Assembly: GCA_034114085.1 (NCBI GenBank)
Contig: JAXEWB010000002.1
Location: 65,482 to 129,481, forward strand
Direction: 5' to 3'
Origin: Spiro-02 sp034114085
GTDB taxonomy: Bacteria; Spirochaetota; Spirochaetia; Sphaerochaetales; Sphaerochaetaceae
DNA: 64,000 nt
In this document: in pieces, positions 41,802 through 50,712 of the stretch
Numbering within the stretch: the stretch's first letter is position 1
How the letters are laid out: every line of letters begins with the position of its first letter
Program-made: the position numbers and the translations under genes
The notes under the pieces: model-generated
The model's database searches: none
Seen by the model: only the letters and a program-made list of their open reading frames with translations
Told to the model about the DNA's origin: nothing

Positions 41802-42092
41802 ATGTCCGAAATACCAAAACCGTTCAGTGCTGAGGATTCGCTTGCAACTTACGGCATTCTCATGGAAGGGGTTGTTGACAACCCCGGGTTGTTCAGAACC
41901 ACAGGGGCTGGCGTAATGAAAGGGGATGCTTTGGTTCATGTAGCTCCTCCTCCATCTCTTAGTCCATCACAAGTTCAGGATTTTCTGAGCTGGGTAAAGT
42001 GTTCGGAGTATCATTTGCTTATCAAGAGCGTGGTATTTCATTACGAGTCTGAATATGTCCGCCCTCATCGTGCAGTTGTTCTTCCTAAATAA
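41802..42092 (+). pseudogene. Truncated Fic-family protein (remnant)
   Basis: A 96-codon open frame whose translation follows the middle of Fic/DOC proteins of the large type: the ILMEGVVDNPGLFRTTGAGV segment, then VHVAPPPSLSP and LIKSVVFHYESEYVRP. In intact Fic proteins this is followed at once by HPFxDGNGR, the AMP-transferase active site. Here the frame instead ends with HRAVVLPK and a stop, and the catalytic motif and everything after it are missing. The N-terminus also begins too late. It is most likely a relic of a lost toxin or AMPylator gene. Confidence 0.75.
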
Positions 42093-42142
42093 ACCTGATG
42101 GAGAGTGTACGTATCCTTATGTTGAATTTTTGGCAAAGCACC

Positions 42143-42172
42143 TTGACAGATTCTATGGGTTTTCAGTATTGT
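42143..42172 (+). promoter_or_regulatory. Promoter of the TetR efflux operon
   Basis: A consensus -35 TTGACA (42143-42148) and a fair -10 TATTGT (42167-42172) are 18 bp apart. The operator palindrome starts on the next base. Confidence 0.6.
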
Positions 42173-42203
42173 TTTATATAGACCGACCGTCGGTCTATAT
42201 AAA
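42173..42203. promoter_or_regulatory. 31-bp TetR-type operator palindrome
   Basis: TTTATATAGACCGAC, a central C, then the exact complement: 15-bp arms with no mismatch. It abuts the -10 element and lies 53 bp before the TetR gene. GACCGAC-N-GTCGGTC cores are common operators of TetR-family repressors, so autoregulation of the tetR/MFS/ABC operon is likely. Confidence 0.85.
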
Positions 42204-42256
42204 GGTGGCGGCAGTCATCCCCTGAACCCAGCGGGGACTGTCGCAAGGAGCATGGA

Positions 42257-42883
42257 ATGAGGGTAGTGAAGGAGCGTGACGAACGCAGGAACGAGATTCT
42301 TGATACGGCGTCCCGGTTGTTCGCGGCGAAAGGATATGCGAAGAGTACCGTCAACGACATTCTTGACGCCATAGGGATTGCCAAGGGGACGTTCTATTAT
42401 TACTTCAAGTCGAAGGAGGACGTGCTGGACGGTATCATTGACCGTGTGACGGAGCGTGTCATGTCCAAAGCGGAAGCTATCGCGTCGGACATGAGCCTGT
42501 CGCCCGACCAGCAGTTGTTCCAGATTTTCCTTGCCCTGCGGGTACGGGATAGTGTCGCCGATGGGTTGCTTGAGGAACTGCACAAGCCGGAGAATGCGCT
42601 GATGCATCAGAAATCTCTGAATTCGATGATTGAGCAAGTCACCCCCGTGCTTGTCGAGGTGGTTGAGCGGGGCAATGGAGAGGGGCTGTTCCATGCGGAA
42701 TTTCCACGGCAGTACATGCAATGCTTTCTGACAATTATCACGACAGTATTGGATGAAGGGATTGCCCCGATGCCGGTTGAGGAACGACAGGAGATGTTCC
42801 GGGCCGTCATTTCCCTGCTCGGCAAGATGCTGGGCATTCCCTACGAGCCGCTTTGGCGGCTTGTGCAGCGGAATTGGCGTTGA
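42257..42883 (+). CDS. TetR-family transcriptional repressor
   Basis: A 208-aa protein. The N-terminal DNA-binding domain reads RRNEILDTASRLFAAKGYAK, then STVNDILDAIGIAKGTFYYY, the standard TetR HTH. The C-terminal 140 residues are helical and variable (ligand-binding and dimer part). It is the first gene after a perfect 31-bp palindrome and is followed 13 bp later by a multidrug-type MFS pump, an FtsX-type permease and an ABC ATPase. It probably senses a compound exported by them. Confidence 0.94.
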   Translation: MRVVKERDERRNEILDTASRLFAAKGYAKSTVNDILDAIGIAKGTFYYYFKSKEDVLDGIIDRVTERVMSKAEAIASDMSLSPDQQLFQIFLALRVRDSVADGLLEELHKPENALMHQKSLNSMIEQVTPVLVEVVERGNGEGLFHAEFPRQYMQCFLTIITTVLDEGIAPMPVEERQEMFRAVISLLGKMLGIPYEPLWRLVQRNWR

Positions 42884-42896
42884 CGGCGGTACGGAT

Positions 42897-44162
42897 ATGA
42901 AAAAATTCCTGACCATCTGGGCTGGAGAGCTGGTGTCGAACATCGGTAGCGGGATGACGGCCTTCGCCCTTTCCGTCTACGTGCTACAGCTGACAGGAAG
43001 CGTTACCTGGGTATCGGTGGTGACGATGCTCGCCTACCTTCCCACGATTCTGCTCAGTCCGATTGGAGGGCTTCTCGCGGATCGGTTCGACCGGCGGCTG
43101 ATGATGATTTGCGGCGACCTGTTCTCCGCGCTGGGGCTTGTGTATATCTTGGTCAGCATCAAGACCGGCCATGGAGGGCTTGCTCCGATTCTCGTCGGGG
43201 TTGTTGTCAATTCAGTGTTCATTTCCCTGCTCGACCCCTCCTACAAGGCGACTGTGACCGACCTGCTGACCTCCGAGGAATATGCGAAGGCGAGCGGTCT
43301 GGTCCAGATGGCGTCGAACGCCAAGTATCTGGTTTCACCGGCTCTCGCCGGACTGCTTCTTGGAATTGCCGATATCAGCGTGATCCTCATGATAGACATC
43401 TGCACCATATTCGTGACGGTATTCGCGGTTATGAGCGTCAGAAAGAGCATCGCGGCCGTCAAACCTAAAAGCGATACGTTCCATTTCATCGCAGAGATGA
43501 AAGAGGGCTTGCGGACTATCACTTCGAACAAGGGCGTACTGCTGCTTGTCGTACTCATGGCATTCATGTGCTTTTTCATCGGGTTCATTCAGACGCTGAT
43601 GATTCCGATGGTCCTGCCGCTCAGCGATACCCGGACGGTCGGAATCTTTGAATCGGTCAGCGCCGTAGGGATGCTGGCGGGGAGCGTCGCAATCGGAATT
43701 CGGGGAATCAAACGGCATCATGCGAAAATCCTTGTCGTCGCGCTGGTCTTTTGCGGCGGGTTCATGGCCCTGACCGGTTGCAGTACGAACCTGCTGTTCA
43801 TTCTTGTGGCTTGCGTGCTGTTCTTCGCTACGCTTCCGTTCGTAAATACTTGCGCCGATGTGTTGATACGTGTGAGTATTCCGAATGAAACGCAGGGGCG
43901 GGCCTGGGGCATGATCAGTCTTCTGACGCAGATTGGCTACGTAGCCGTCTACGCAAGTTGCGGCGTTCTCGCCGACCATATGTTTGAACCGATGCTCCAA
44001 AAAAATGGCGCTCTCGCCCAAAGCGTGGGGAGGATTATCGGAACGGGGGCGGGGCGGGGGATCGGATTCATGCTGATGCTCGCGGGACTGGCTATGGTGG
44101 TGGTCGCCTTCGCCCTTGGCAACTGCGCCAGCATCCAGGCCATTGAGGTCAGGGACCGATGA
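42897..44162 (+). CDS. MFS efflux transporter (EntS/MFS_3-like)
   Basis: 421 aa from the ATG at 42897, 13 bp after the TetR stop. Twelve membrane segments are visible. The N-terminal block FLTIWAGELVSNIGSGMTAF and the loop after segment 2, GGLLADRFDRRLMMI, are typical of the MFS_3 drug or siderophore exporter group. The gene overlaps the next one by 4 bp (ATGA). Substrate unknown; the TetR context favours toxic-compound efflux. Confidence 0.9.
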   Translation: MKKFLTIWAGELVSNIGSGMTAFALSVYVLQLTGSVTWVSVVTMLAYLPTILLSPIGGLLADRFDRRLMMICGDLFSALGLVYILVSIKTGHGGLAPILVGVVVNSVFISLLDPSYKATVTDLLTSEEYAKASGLVQMASNAKYLVSPALAGLLLGIADISVILMIDICTIFVTVFAVMSVRKSIAAVKPKSDTFHFIAEMKEGLRTITSNKGVLLLVVLMAFMCFFIGFIQTLMIPMVLPLSDTRTVGIFESVSAVGMLAGSVAIGIRGIKRHHAKILVVALVFCGGFMALTGCSTNLLFILVACVLFFATLPFVNTCADVLIRVSIPNETQGRAWGMISLLTQIGYVAVYASCGVLADHMFEPMLQKNGALAQSVGRIIGTGAGRGIGFMLMLAGLAMVVVAFALGNCASIQAIEVRDR

Positions 44163-46540
44163 ACCTGAACATGCGGATGCTCCGAAACGATTTCCGGAGG
44201 AATCGAGGGATCAACCTCTCCCTGCTGCTGTTCATGGCGCTGGCGACCGGACTTGTCGTTGCGTCGTCCGTCGTCGTGACGCAGTTGTTTACGTCCATGA
44301 CGGAGATGTACCGTATCGCGGCGCCCCCGCATTTTCTCCAAATGCATATCGGACCATTGAACCAACGCGATATCGACGATTTCAACGCGGGATACCCCGG
44401 CCTTGTCGCAGCCCAGACTGTGCCGATGATTGATGTTCATGGCGAAGATCTAACGGTAATAGGCTCCGGGCCGAACGCCGGGAATGTTTTTGATTTATCC
44501 GATTGTCGGCTCGATATCGGTTTGGTACGACAGAATTCTGAGCGAGACTTGCTTTTGGATGCCGACCGCAGGCCCGTTGCGTTGGCAGCGGGGGAAATCG
44601 GCGTTCCGGTAATCCTGCTGGACGCCTATGATGTCGCCATCGGTGATACGGTGATATTGGAGCGGGATGGTGTGCGCCGGACATTCACAGTGGCTGAATT
44701 CGTCCACGACGCCCAGATGAATTCAACGCTCTGCTCATCGACAAGGCTGTTGCTCAGCGACGCAGATTTTCTGGAACTTGTCGGCGGCATCGGGGAGACC
44801 GAATATCTGGTAGAGGCCTATTTCACCGATACCTCGCTCGCCCTCGGCTACCGGACGGCCTATGAAAACGCAGGCTTGCCCCAGAACGGACAGGCTGTGA
44901 CCTATACCATGATTTTCCTGCTCAGCGCATTTACCGACATCATGCTTGCGATAGTGTTCCTGACGGTAAGTCTTCTGCTGGTGCTGGTCGCGTTGCTGTG
45001 CATCAAATATACGTTGCTGGCCTCTTTGGAAGAAGAAGTCGGGGAAATCGGGACGATGAAGGCGATCGGTCTCTCCGACAGGGATATCGGCGGTCTGTAT
45101 CGCGGAAAAATCCATCTGCTCGTCTTGATCGGAATCTGCTTGGGATACATTGTCGCCTTGCTGTTGTCCGACATAGTCATACGTCATGTGGCGGTTACAT
45201 TCGGCAATCAGCCGATGTCCCCGCTGACTGTCAGCGTACCGCTTCTGGTCTGCGTCCTGCTGTTCCTGATTGCCGACCGCCATTGTGGGAAGGCGTTGAA
45301 ACGCCTGCGTCGCCTGACGGTCGTGGACGCGCTGGTGACGGGCAAGGGGTTCGATGGAGAACGGCGTGGAAAGAACTGTGTCAGGGACGGGCTGTCCGCA
45401 GTGAAACATCTGCCCGTCGGCCTGGCCGTCAGTTTGCGCGAGGTATGCCTGAATGCACGGAGTTTCGCTATCGTATTTTCTGTAACGCTGATTGTCTCGA
45501 TCATCCTGATCGTTCCCATGAACCTGTTGCACACCATGGGGGCGAAGGAGTTCGTCTCCTACATGGGCAGTCCGTCGTGCGATTTGCTGGTGGAGCTTGA
45601 ACCTGGAGCGGAGCTTGGGCTGCGATACAGTACTGTGCGCGCCTTGCTTGCGGAAGCGTCTCCGGCTACGACCGTCGAGGAATTTAAACGTGTCCGCGTC
45701 TCGACCGAAACCACGGCGGGGCGTGCGGTCGTCGTACATGTCGATTGCGGTCCGTCCGCAGGCAACGAACTGCGCTATCTTGTTGGAAACGCCCCAAGGT
45801 CGGAGGAGGCTATCGCCTTGTCCGCGCTGAACGCCGATGCGCTTGGCGTTTCCGTCGGGGAACAGCTTCACCTGTGGTGGGAGAACCACGACAAGGTATT
45901 TGTGGTTTCGGGCATCTATCAGGATGTGACCAGCGGAGGATATACTGCGAAATCCCTCTATGGCTTTGAACCTGCTCCGGCGGAAAAATACAGCTTCGCC
46001 GTCAAACTTCCAAAGTCCGCGGATCCAAAGGCGACTGCTGACCGGTGGAGGGCCGTTCTTGGCGGCGGCTATACGATAGAGCCGATGGAGGAATTTCTGG
46101 AACAGACGCTGGGGGGTGTGACGCGTCAGGTGCGGTCGGCGGTTTTCGTCGCGGTCGCGGTAGGGCTGTGCGTTTCCGCGTTGATCATCCTTCTGTTCAT
46201 GAAGCTGCGGCTTGCCAAGGATGTCTCACAGATATCGATACTCAAAGCCGTCGGTTTCTCCAATTCCGACATCAGGCGACAGTATCTCTACAAGGTCGGC
46301 CTTGTTTCTCTGGCGGGGGTGCTGTGCGGTTCGTTGTTTGCCAATCTGCTTGGAGACAATCTCGCGAGCGTCGTTTTCGCTTCTATGAACCTTGGTATAT
46401 CGAAGATAGCATTCATCGTAAACCCATGGACGGCGTTTCTCCTGCTGCCCTCCCTGTTGTTCGCAGTATCTCTGTCCGCCACTTGGCTATGTACCGGGCA
46501 GGTCAAGGGGCATCATGTCGTTTCACTCATCAACGAATAA
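44159..46540 (+). CDS. FtsX/MacB-type ABC permease (fused, two FtsX domains)
   Basis: A 793-aa protein. One membrane segment is at residues 17-42, followed by a large extracytoplasmic region. A three-segment FtsX domain is at about 255-375, with EEEVGEIGTMKAIGLSDRDI as its cytoplasmic loop. A second segment and outer region follow, then a second FtsX domain at about 655-785 with the loop ISILKAVGFSNSDI. The duplicated layout is that of the long FtsX-like permeases paired with LolD/MacB-type ATPases, and such an ATPase is encoded 9 bp downstream. Role: mechanotransmission, or export of a lipid, peptide or drug. Confidence 0.9.
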   Translation: MNLNMRMLRNDFRRNRGINLSLLLFMALATGLVVASSVVVTQLFTSMTEMYRIAAPPHFLQMHIGPLNQRDIDDFNAGYPGLVAAQTVPMIDVHGEDLTVIGSGPNAGNVFDLSDCRLDIGLVRQNSERDLLLDADRRPVALAAGEIGVPVILLDAYDVAIGDTVILERDGVRRTFTVAEFVHDAQMNSTLCSSTRLLLSDADFLELVGGIGETEYLVEAYFTDTSLALGYRTAYENAGLPQNGQAVTYTMIFLLSAFTDIMLAIVFLTVSLLLVLVALLCIKYTLLASLEEEVGEIGTMKAIGLSDRDIGGLYRGKIHLLVLIGICLGYIVALLLSDIVIRHVAVTFGNQPMSPLTVSVPLLVCVLLFLIADRHCGKALKRLRRLTVVDALVTGKGFDGERRGKNCVRDGLSAVKHLPVGLAVSLREVCLNARSFAIVFSVTLIVSIILIVPMNLLHTMGAKEFVSYMGSPSCDLLVELEPGAELGLRYSTVRALLAEASPATTVEEFKRVRVSTETTAGRAVVVHVDCGPSAGNELRYLVGNAPRSEEAIALSALNADALGVSVGEQLHLWWENHDKVFVVSGIYQDVTSGGYTAKSLYGFEPAPAEKYSFAVKLPKSADPKATADRWRAVLGGGYTIEPMEEFLEQTLGGVTRQVRSAVFVAVAVGLCVSALIILLFMKLRLAKDVSQISILKAVGFSNSDIRRQYLYKVGLVSLAGVLCGSLFANLLGDNLASVVFASMNLGISKIAFIVNPWTAFLLLPSLLFAVSLSATWLCTGQVKGHHVVSLINE

Positions 46541-46549
46541 GGACTAATT

Positions 46550-47296
46550 ATGAAAGCAGTACTCCAATCAACAGCTCTTCGCAAGAATTTTGATGGCATT
46601 GAAGTTCTCAAAGGTATCGATTTCTCTATGGACGATGATGAATTCGTCGCAGTCATGGGTCAGTCGGGATCGGGGAAATCTACATTGCTATACAACCTCA
46701 GCGGAATGGACAGGCCAAGTTCCGGGGCAATTCTTTTCGACGGCGAGGATATCTCCCTCTATGATGATGAGCGGATGAGCGCGTTGCGCCTTGACAAAAT
46801 GGGCTTTGTCTTCCAGCAGTCGTTCCTGCTGCGCACGCTTTCTGTACGGGACAATATCATTCTTCCTGGGTTCAAGGCCCATAAGTCTCCGCGTGAGCAG
46901 GTCAACGCATATGCTTCGGCGCTGATGGACAGGATGGGGATCTCCAGCATCGCCGACCATGATATCAAGAAGGTTTCGGGAGGTCAGCTCCAGCGTGCCG
47001 CTATCTGCCGGGCGTTGATCAACCGCCCCCTGCTTCTGTTTGGCGATGAGCCGACTGGCGCGCTGAATTCCTCCATGACACAGGAAATCCTCGATATCCT
47101 GAACGAAGTGAACGAAGCGGGGACCGCAATCCTGCTGGTAACGCATGATGCGAAGGTCGCGGCCAGGGCGGGCCGGGTCGTTTTCCTGGCGGACGGCAGG
47201 GTTGTTGATGAACTCCTGCTTGGCAAGTATCGCGGAGAATTCCGTACCGATAGGGAGGAACGGACGTTCAAGTGGCTGGAAAAACAGGGGTTCTGA
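46550..47296 (+). CDS. ABC transporter ATPase (LolD/MacB family)
   Basis: 248 aa, ATG preceded by AAGGA. Walker A GQSGSGKST, Q-loop FVFQQSFLL, signature VSGGQLQRAA, Walker B LLLFGDEPTGALN and the switch histidine in LLVTHDAKVAA are intact. It powers the FtsX-type permease encoded just upstream. It is the last gene of the TetR-controlled operon. Confidence 0.94.
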   Translation: MKAVLQSTALRKNFDGIEVLKGIDFSMDDDEFVAVMGQSGSGKSTLLYNLSGMDRPSSGAILFDGEDISLYDDERMSALRLDKMGFVFQQSFLLRTLSVRDNIILPGFKAHKSPREQVNAYASALMDRMGISSIADHDIKKVSGGQLQRAAICRALINRPLLLFGDEPTGALNSSMTQEILDILNEVNEAGTAILLVTHDAKVAARAGRVVFLADGRVVDELLLGKYRGEFRTDREERTFKWLEKQGF

Positions 47297-47422
47297 ATGG
47301 CATGGACTTGCTACCATTGCCCCGCCGCCTTTCACCCTGGCTGCAATCGGCAGGAACTCCAAGGTTGTATCGCCGCCTTTGCTTCGGTCCTAGTACCAGC
47401 TGATTGTCAGCGATTGCAGTGT

Positions 47423-48070
47423 TCACTGCGCCGGCTGAAGTGAAAATGAGGCCAGTCCACCGCCTTTTTTCGTTGTTGTAAGCCATAGTCCGAGATTGAC
47501 TGCTTTAATATCCCCGTTGTCAAGGATCATGGCGTAGGAATCATTTCCCCGAGGTTCGTCCATGGCTACGATGGTAACCCAATGCCATTCATCCAAACCC
47601 GGTTCTTTTCCGATGTCAAGCGTCAAAAATGCTACGGGGATGTCCTGTTGGAGATGCGTTTTGAGGAAATCCACCACCGCGGCAAGTTCTACGTGTGCCA
47701 TGGGACCGATGTCCAGTTTGTCCAGAACTCCTCGATAACCATGGGCAGCAAGAAGACTGGGAACTCCTTTGAGCAGTAGGTCGGTCGTGGGAATTCCATG
47801 TATCGTAGGCGTTACATGTTTCCAGACTTCTTCCATTCTGGCTTGGTAGGTCGCTTTTGCCATGGGACGGGTTGCATCCGGTTCGTTCTTTCTGGTCTGG
47901 TAGATGAATATATTGGTGACGGTAGTAGGCCCGCACCCGGACAGTCGCTGCCACTTTGTATGGAACCATTTCTGGTCGCCCCCCATGAATGTTTTTCCGT
48001 TTGTGAAATCCGCTACTGTGAATGCTTCAATATCGCGGAGCCGGTATGTCATTTTTTCATAGTTCATCAT
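47423..48070 (-). CDS. C39-like papain-fold cysteine peptidase
   Basis: A 215-aa protein. The catalytic Cys lies in LSGCGPTTVTNI near residue 46, the His in DEWHWVTIVAMD near 164 and the third residue in MILDNGD near 184. This is the order and context of C39-like (bacteriocin-leader-type) peptidases. There is no signal peptide and no attached transporter. It is a single gene facing the end of the TetR operon. Substrate unknown; leader removal from a modified peptide is one option, and a stress-related or toxin-like role is another. Confidence 0.75.
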   Translation of the reverse strand: MMNYEKMTYRLRDIEAFTVADFTNGKTFMGGDQKWFHTKWQRLSGCGPTTVTNIFIYQTRKNEPDATRPMAKATYQARMEEVWKHVTPTIHGIPTTDLLLKGVPSLLAAHGYRGVLDKLDIGPMAHVELAAVVDFLKTHLQQDIPVAFLTLDIGKEPGLDEWHWVTIVAMDEPRGNDSYAMILDNGDIKAVNLGLWLTTTKKGGGLASFSLQPAQ

Positions 48071-48744
48071 GTAATGGCCTTCTCATGGAAATATACATAA
48101 AAAAGAGTTTTTATTCTCCCCTTGTACGTAAAAATGAACCAAATGCTGTTTGAATTTTGCATATCCAAGAGAAAATGCAAGTTTCGGCATTGCCGAAGTC
48201 TCAGAAGTTCTGCCAATGCCGTGCATATCCTCCCCGCCGCCAACATTGTCAGGTAGGCTACACCCTGCTGGCGGAACTATCGCCTCTCCTGTTGTTTCCA
48301 CGGTCTTTTCCCAATGGTATTTCCTCTATCCGTTGGAAAATGAAACTTCCTCGAACAGAAAAAAGGTGCATTACCACTGTGCAAATTGCCAGACATGTGC
48401 AGTTGGTCATTGTCGGTGGCTGAAAGTCAACTTCTACAAGAGGGAGGGAGTCCCGGCAACGCCGGAACTCCCTCGGACAATAAGAGAAGAAACTGTATCC
48501 GCTCGTATGAAGGGTAGGCGTTCCTTCTGAGCATCGCTATCGACTATAAGATATAGCCGATACAGCCATAAATCGTTAGACATTCAATCAATATGTGTCT
48601 GGATATTTGACACAATGATCCAAATGTCTATTTTTCCATTTTCAAACGGTTCCACATAATATCGACAAATCGCTGACGAACTGTCGACATGGCATCGAAC
48701 TGTATTCGCCGAATGGCTGTCGTATATAGGTCCGTTTGAAGCGA
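48071..48744. other. Intergenic region without a supported gene
   Basis: 674 bases between two minus-strand genes. Besides the hairpin at 48444-48474 nothing was recognised; the open frame at 48150-48530 has no family resemblance and no clear ribosome-binding site. Confidence 0.5.
48444..48474. terminator. GC-rich hairpin
   Basis: GAGGGAGTcCCGGC (48444-48457) pairs with GCCGGaACTCCCTC (48461-48474) with one mismatch around an AAC loop. It lies about 270 bases past the stop of the minus-strand radical SAM gene, with no U-tract. Confidence 0.4.
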
Positions 48745-50109
48745 TTATCGGGTTCTGACACTTTGTCGCGGATGTTCTTTCCATATTTCATCCGCCTTGA
48801 CCGCCCAGGCTGTAGCTTTCTCGTTACATTTGCCGGCAAGCGCATGGACATCTTCAGGGTTCTGCAAATCCGTTGATTTCGCTCCGGAAATATCGACCAT
48901 CTCCGGCAACCGAGTCGGATTGTCCAGCAGGGGACAGGGTCTGAGCATGTTGTCATTGAACGGCTGATTCCTGTGGTACGCCATGAATAACGGTGACTGG
49001 TATGCCTCAAGCAATGTCTTGTCCTTGATGTTGCTGTCAGAATAGTGGATGAACGCACAAGGTTCGATGTCGCCATTCGCATTGATATGGAGATAGTAAC
49101 GTCCTCCGGCGATACAGCCACCGACATACTCCCCGTCGTTCCAGAAGTCCAATGTAAACAACGGTTTTGTTTTGCGGTATTCCCGTACCTTGTCGTACAT
49201 GAACGCCCTCTGTTCGGCTGTAACCATCAGCTCCGGCACCGCATCCGCACCGACCGGCATATAGGTGAAGAACCATGCGAATTTCGCCCCTTTCGCAATC
49301 ATGTCGTCGAAATACGCCTCACTCCCAATGACATCATAGTTTTTGCTGGTATAACAACAGGAAATGCCGAACGGAAGCTTATGGGACTTGAGTATATCCA
49401 TCGCTTTGATGATTGCGGCGTAGGTTCCTTTGCCACGCCGGGAGTCCGTGGCTTCTTCAAAACCTTCCACGCTGATTGCCGGAATGAAATTACCCACCTC
49501 CAGCATTTGTTCCGCGAACTTGTCATCAATCAACGTTGCGTTGGTAAAGGAAAGAAACATGCAGTCGGGATGTTTTTTGCACATGGCGATGATATCGTTC
49601 TTGCGTACCAACGGCTCTCCGCCGCTGTAAATGTACATGAACGTACCCATTTCCTTTCCTTGTTTGATGATAGAATCCCATTGCTCCATGCTTAGGTTAA
49701 GTTTGTTTCCATATTCTGCGGCCCAACAGCCAGTACAATGAAGATTGCAGGCGGAAGTCGGATCCATCAGAATCGCCCAAGGAATGCTACAGCCGTACTT
49801 TTCCCTATACTCTTTCTGCCGTTTCATACCGATAATCGTCGCATTGATGATGAAGTTTTCGAACATCGTTCGTCTGACCTTCGGATCTACATCCGTCCAC
49901 AAACTGCGGATCAACGTTCCCCAGTTGCTGCCGGGCTTTTGCATTTCCCTGCGGATCATCTCGATTTTTTTTGCCTGGGTGTGTTCTCGGTCATACTTGT
50001 CCAGCCAGTTCAGAATTTTGGGGATGTTCTCATCGGGATTATTGTCCAACCAGCCGATGGCCTTCTTCAACCCCCAGCTTTTTACAAGTTCACCATACGT
50101 CTTGTCCAT
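48745..50109 (-). CDS. Radical SAM protein with SPASM-like C-terminus, role unknown
   Basis: 454 aa from the ATG at 50109, preceded by GAGGAG. A helical N-terminal domain of about 100 residues is followed by the radical SAM motif ACNLHCTGC near residue 122 and SGGEPLV near 164. The C-terminal region holds GGCIAGGRYYLHINANGDIE and PCAF, plus PCPLLDNP, a Cys pattern seen in SPASM/Twitch proteins. It has no adjacent precursor-like peptide. Related single-gene radical SAM proteins are common in anaerobes and mostly uncharacterised. Confidence 0.85.
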   Translation of the reverse strand: MDKTYGELVKSWGLKKAIGWLDNNPDENIPKILNWLDKYDREHTQAKKIEMIRREMQKPGSNWGTLIRSLWTDVDPKVRRTMFENFIINATIIGMKRQKEYREKYGCSIPWAILMDPTSACNLHCTGCWAAEYGNKLNLSMEQWDSIIKQGKEMGTFMYIYSGGEPLVRKNDIIAMCKKHPDCMFLSFTNATLIDDKFAEQMLEVGNFIPAISVEGFEEATDSRRGKGTYAAIIKAMDILKSHKLPFGISCCYTSKNYDVIGSEAYFDDMIAKGAKFAWFFTYMPVGADAVPELMVTAEQRAFMYDKVREYRKTKPLFTLDFWNDGEYVGGCIAGGRYYLHINANGDIEPCAFIHYSDSNIKDKTLLEAYQSPLFMAYHRNQPFNDNMLRPCPLLDNPTRLPEMVDISGAKSTDLQNPEDVHALAGKCNEKATAWAVKADEIWKEHPRQSVRTR

Positions 50110-50695
50110 GATACATCACTCCTCTCTTGTCATCTGGTATCTAAAGTATACAGACGGTTTTTTATTTGAATACTAGACATTGAAGTTCCAATGCCCAATT
50201 TTTAAACATAATCTGTGGAATGTAATAATAATTGCGCTAATGATATCTTAGATAGGTTGATTTGCCACTTGGAGATAGTTTGCAACGGCCAAATGCATTG
50301 TTGTTTTTGTTAGTATGGAAATCATCTCATTGAGCAGATATCGCGGGTTCTTTTGTGGCTGCGGACTGAGTGCCTTGCCAGATAATAGTATCCGGCCGAT
50401 TGACAATGGACTGTCAGAGGCACTGGTGGGATGGAAGGGGATATGAACGTTCCATCAAGTTGCGATCAATGAGCAATGAACGTACCATCAACTAGCGATC
50501 AATGAGCAATGAACTCCGTGGAGAAAAATGTAAATAACATTTTATTAAATAAAGAGATATTACGATTTTACGAAGTTTGGCGTATTTTTACGGCAGAAAG
50601 GATGCAAAGGGGAGACGGTTCAGAACGCTTCAATGCCTTACGTCTCCACGACTGCCGCTTCCGTTCCGGTAATACCGACCGATGGTGTTTCTTGG
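50110..50695. other. A/T-rich intergenic region with a repeat-associated small ORF
   Basis: 586 bases between a minus-strand radical SAM gene start and the end of a minus-strand MFS gene. The right part contains 33-bp direct repeats and copy B of the small ORF family. Confidence 0.5.
50443..50508 (+). repeat. 33-bp tandem direct repeat
   Basis: Two consecutive 33-bp units (50443-50475 and 50476-50508), each beginning ATGAACGT and ending GATCAATGAGCA, with three or so substitutions. A third, partial unit start (ATGAAC) at 50509 is the start codon of the small ORF that follows. Each unit is 11 codons long but has an in-frame stop. Confidence 0.9.
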
Positions 50696-50712
50696 TCATT
50701 CTACCGTTATAA
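50509..50712 (+). pseudogene. Small ORF of a two-copy family, copy B (possible relic)
   Basis: 67 codons, homologous over about 35 residues with the ORF at 35863-36036 (NSVEKNVNNILLNKEILRFY here). After EVWRIFTAERMQRG the two diverge. The 3' end overlaps the end of the convergent MFS gene by 17 bp. The upstream tandem repeat duplicates its own start region. Either a small conserved protein or the eroded 5' end of a larger gene. Confidence 0.45.

Noticed and set aside
48150..48530. 126-aa open frame with several cysteines
   Set aside because: Cys spacing is irregular, no leader-like N-terminus and no ribosome-binding site; not a RiPP precursor despite the nearby radical SAM gene.
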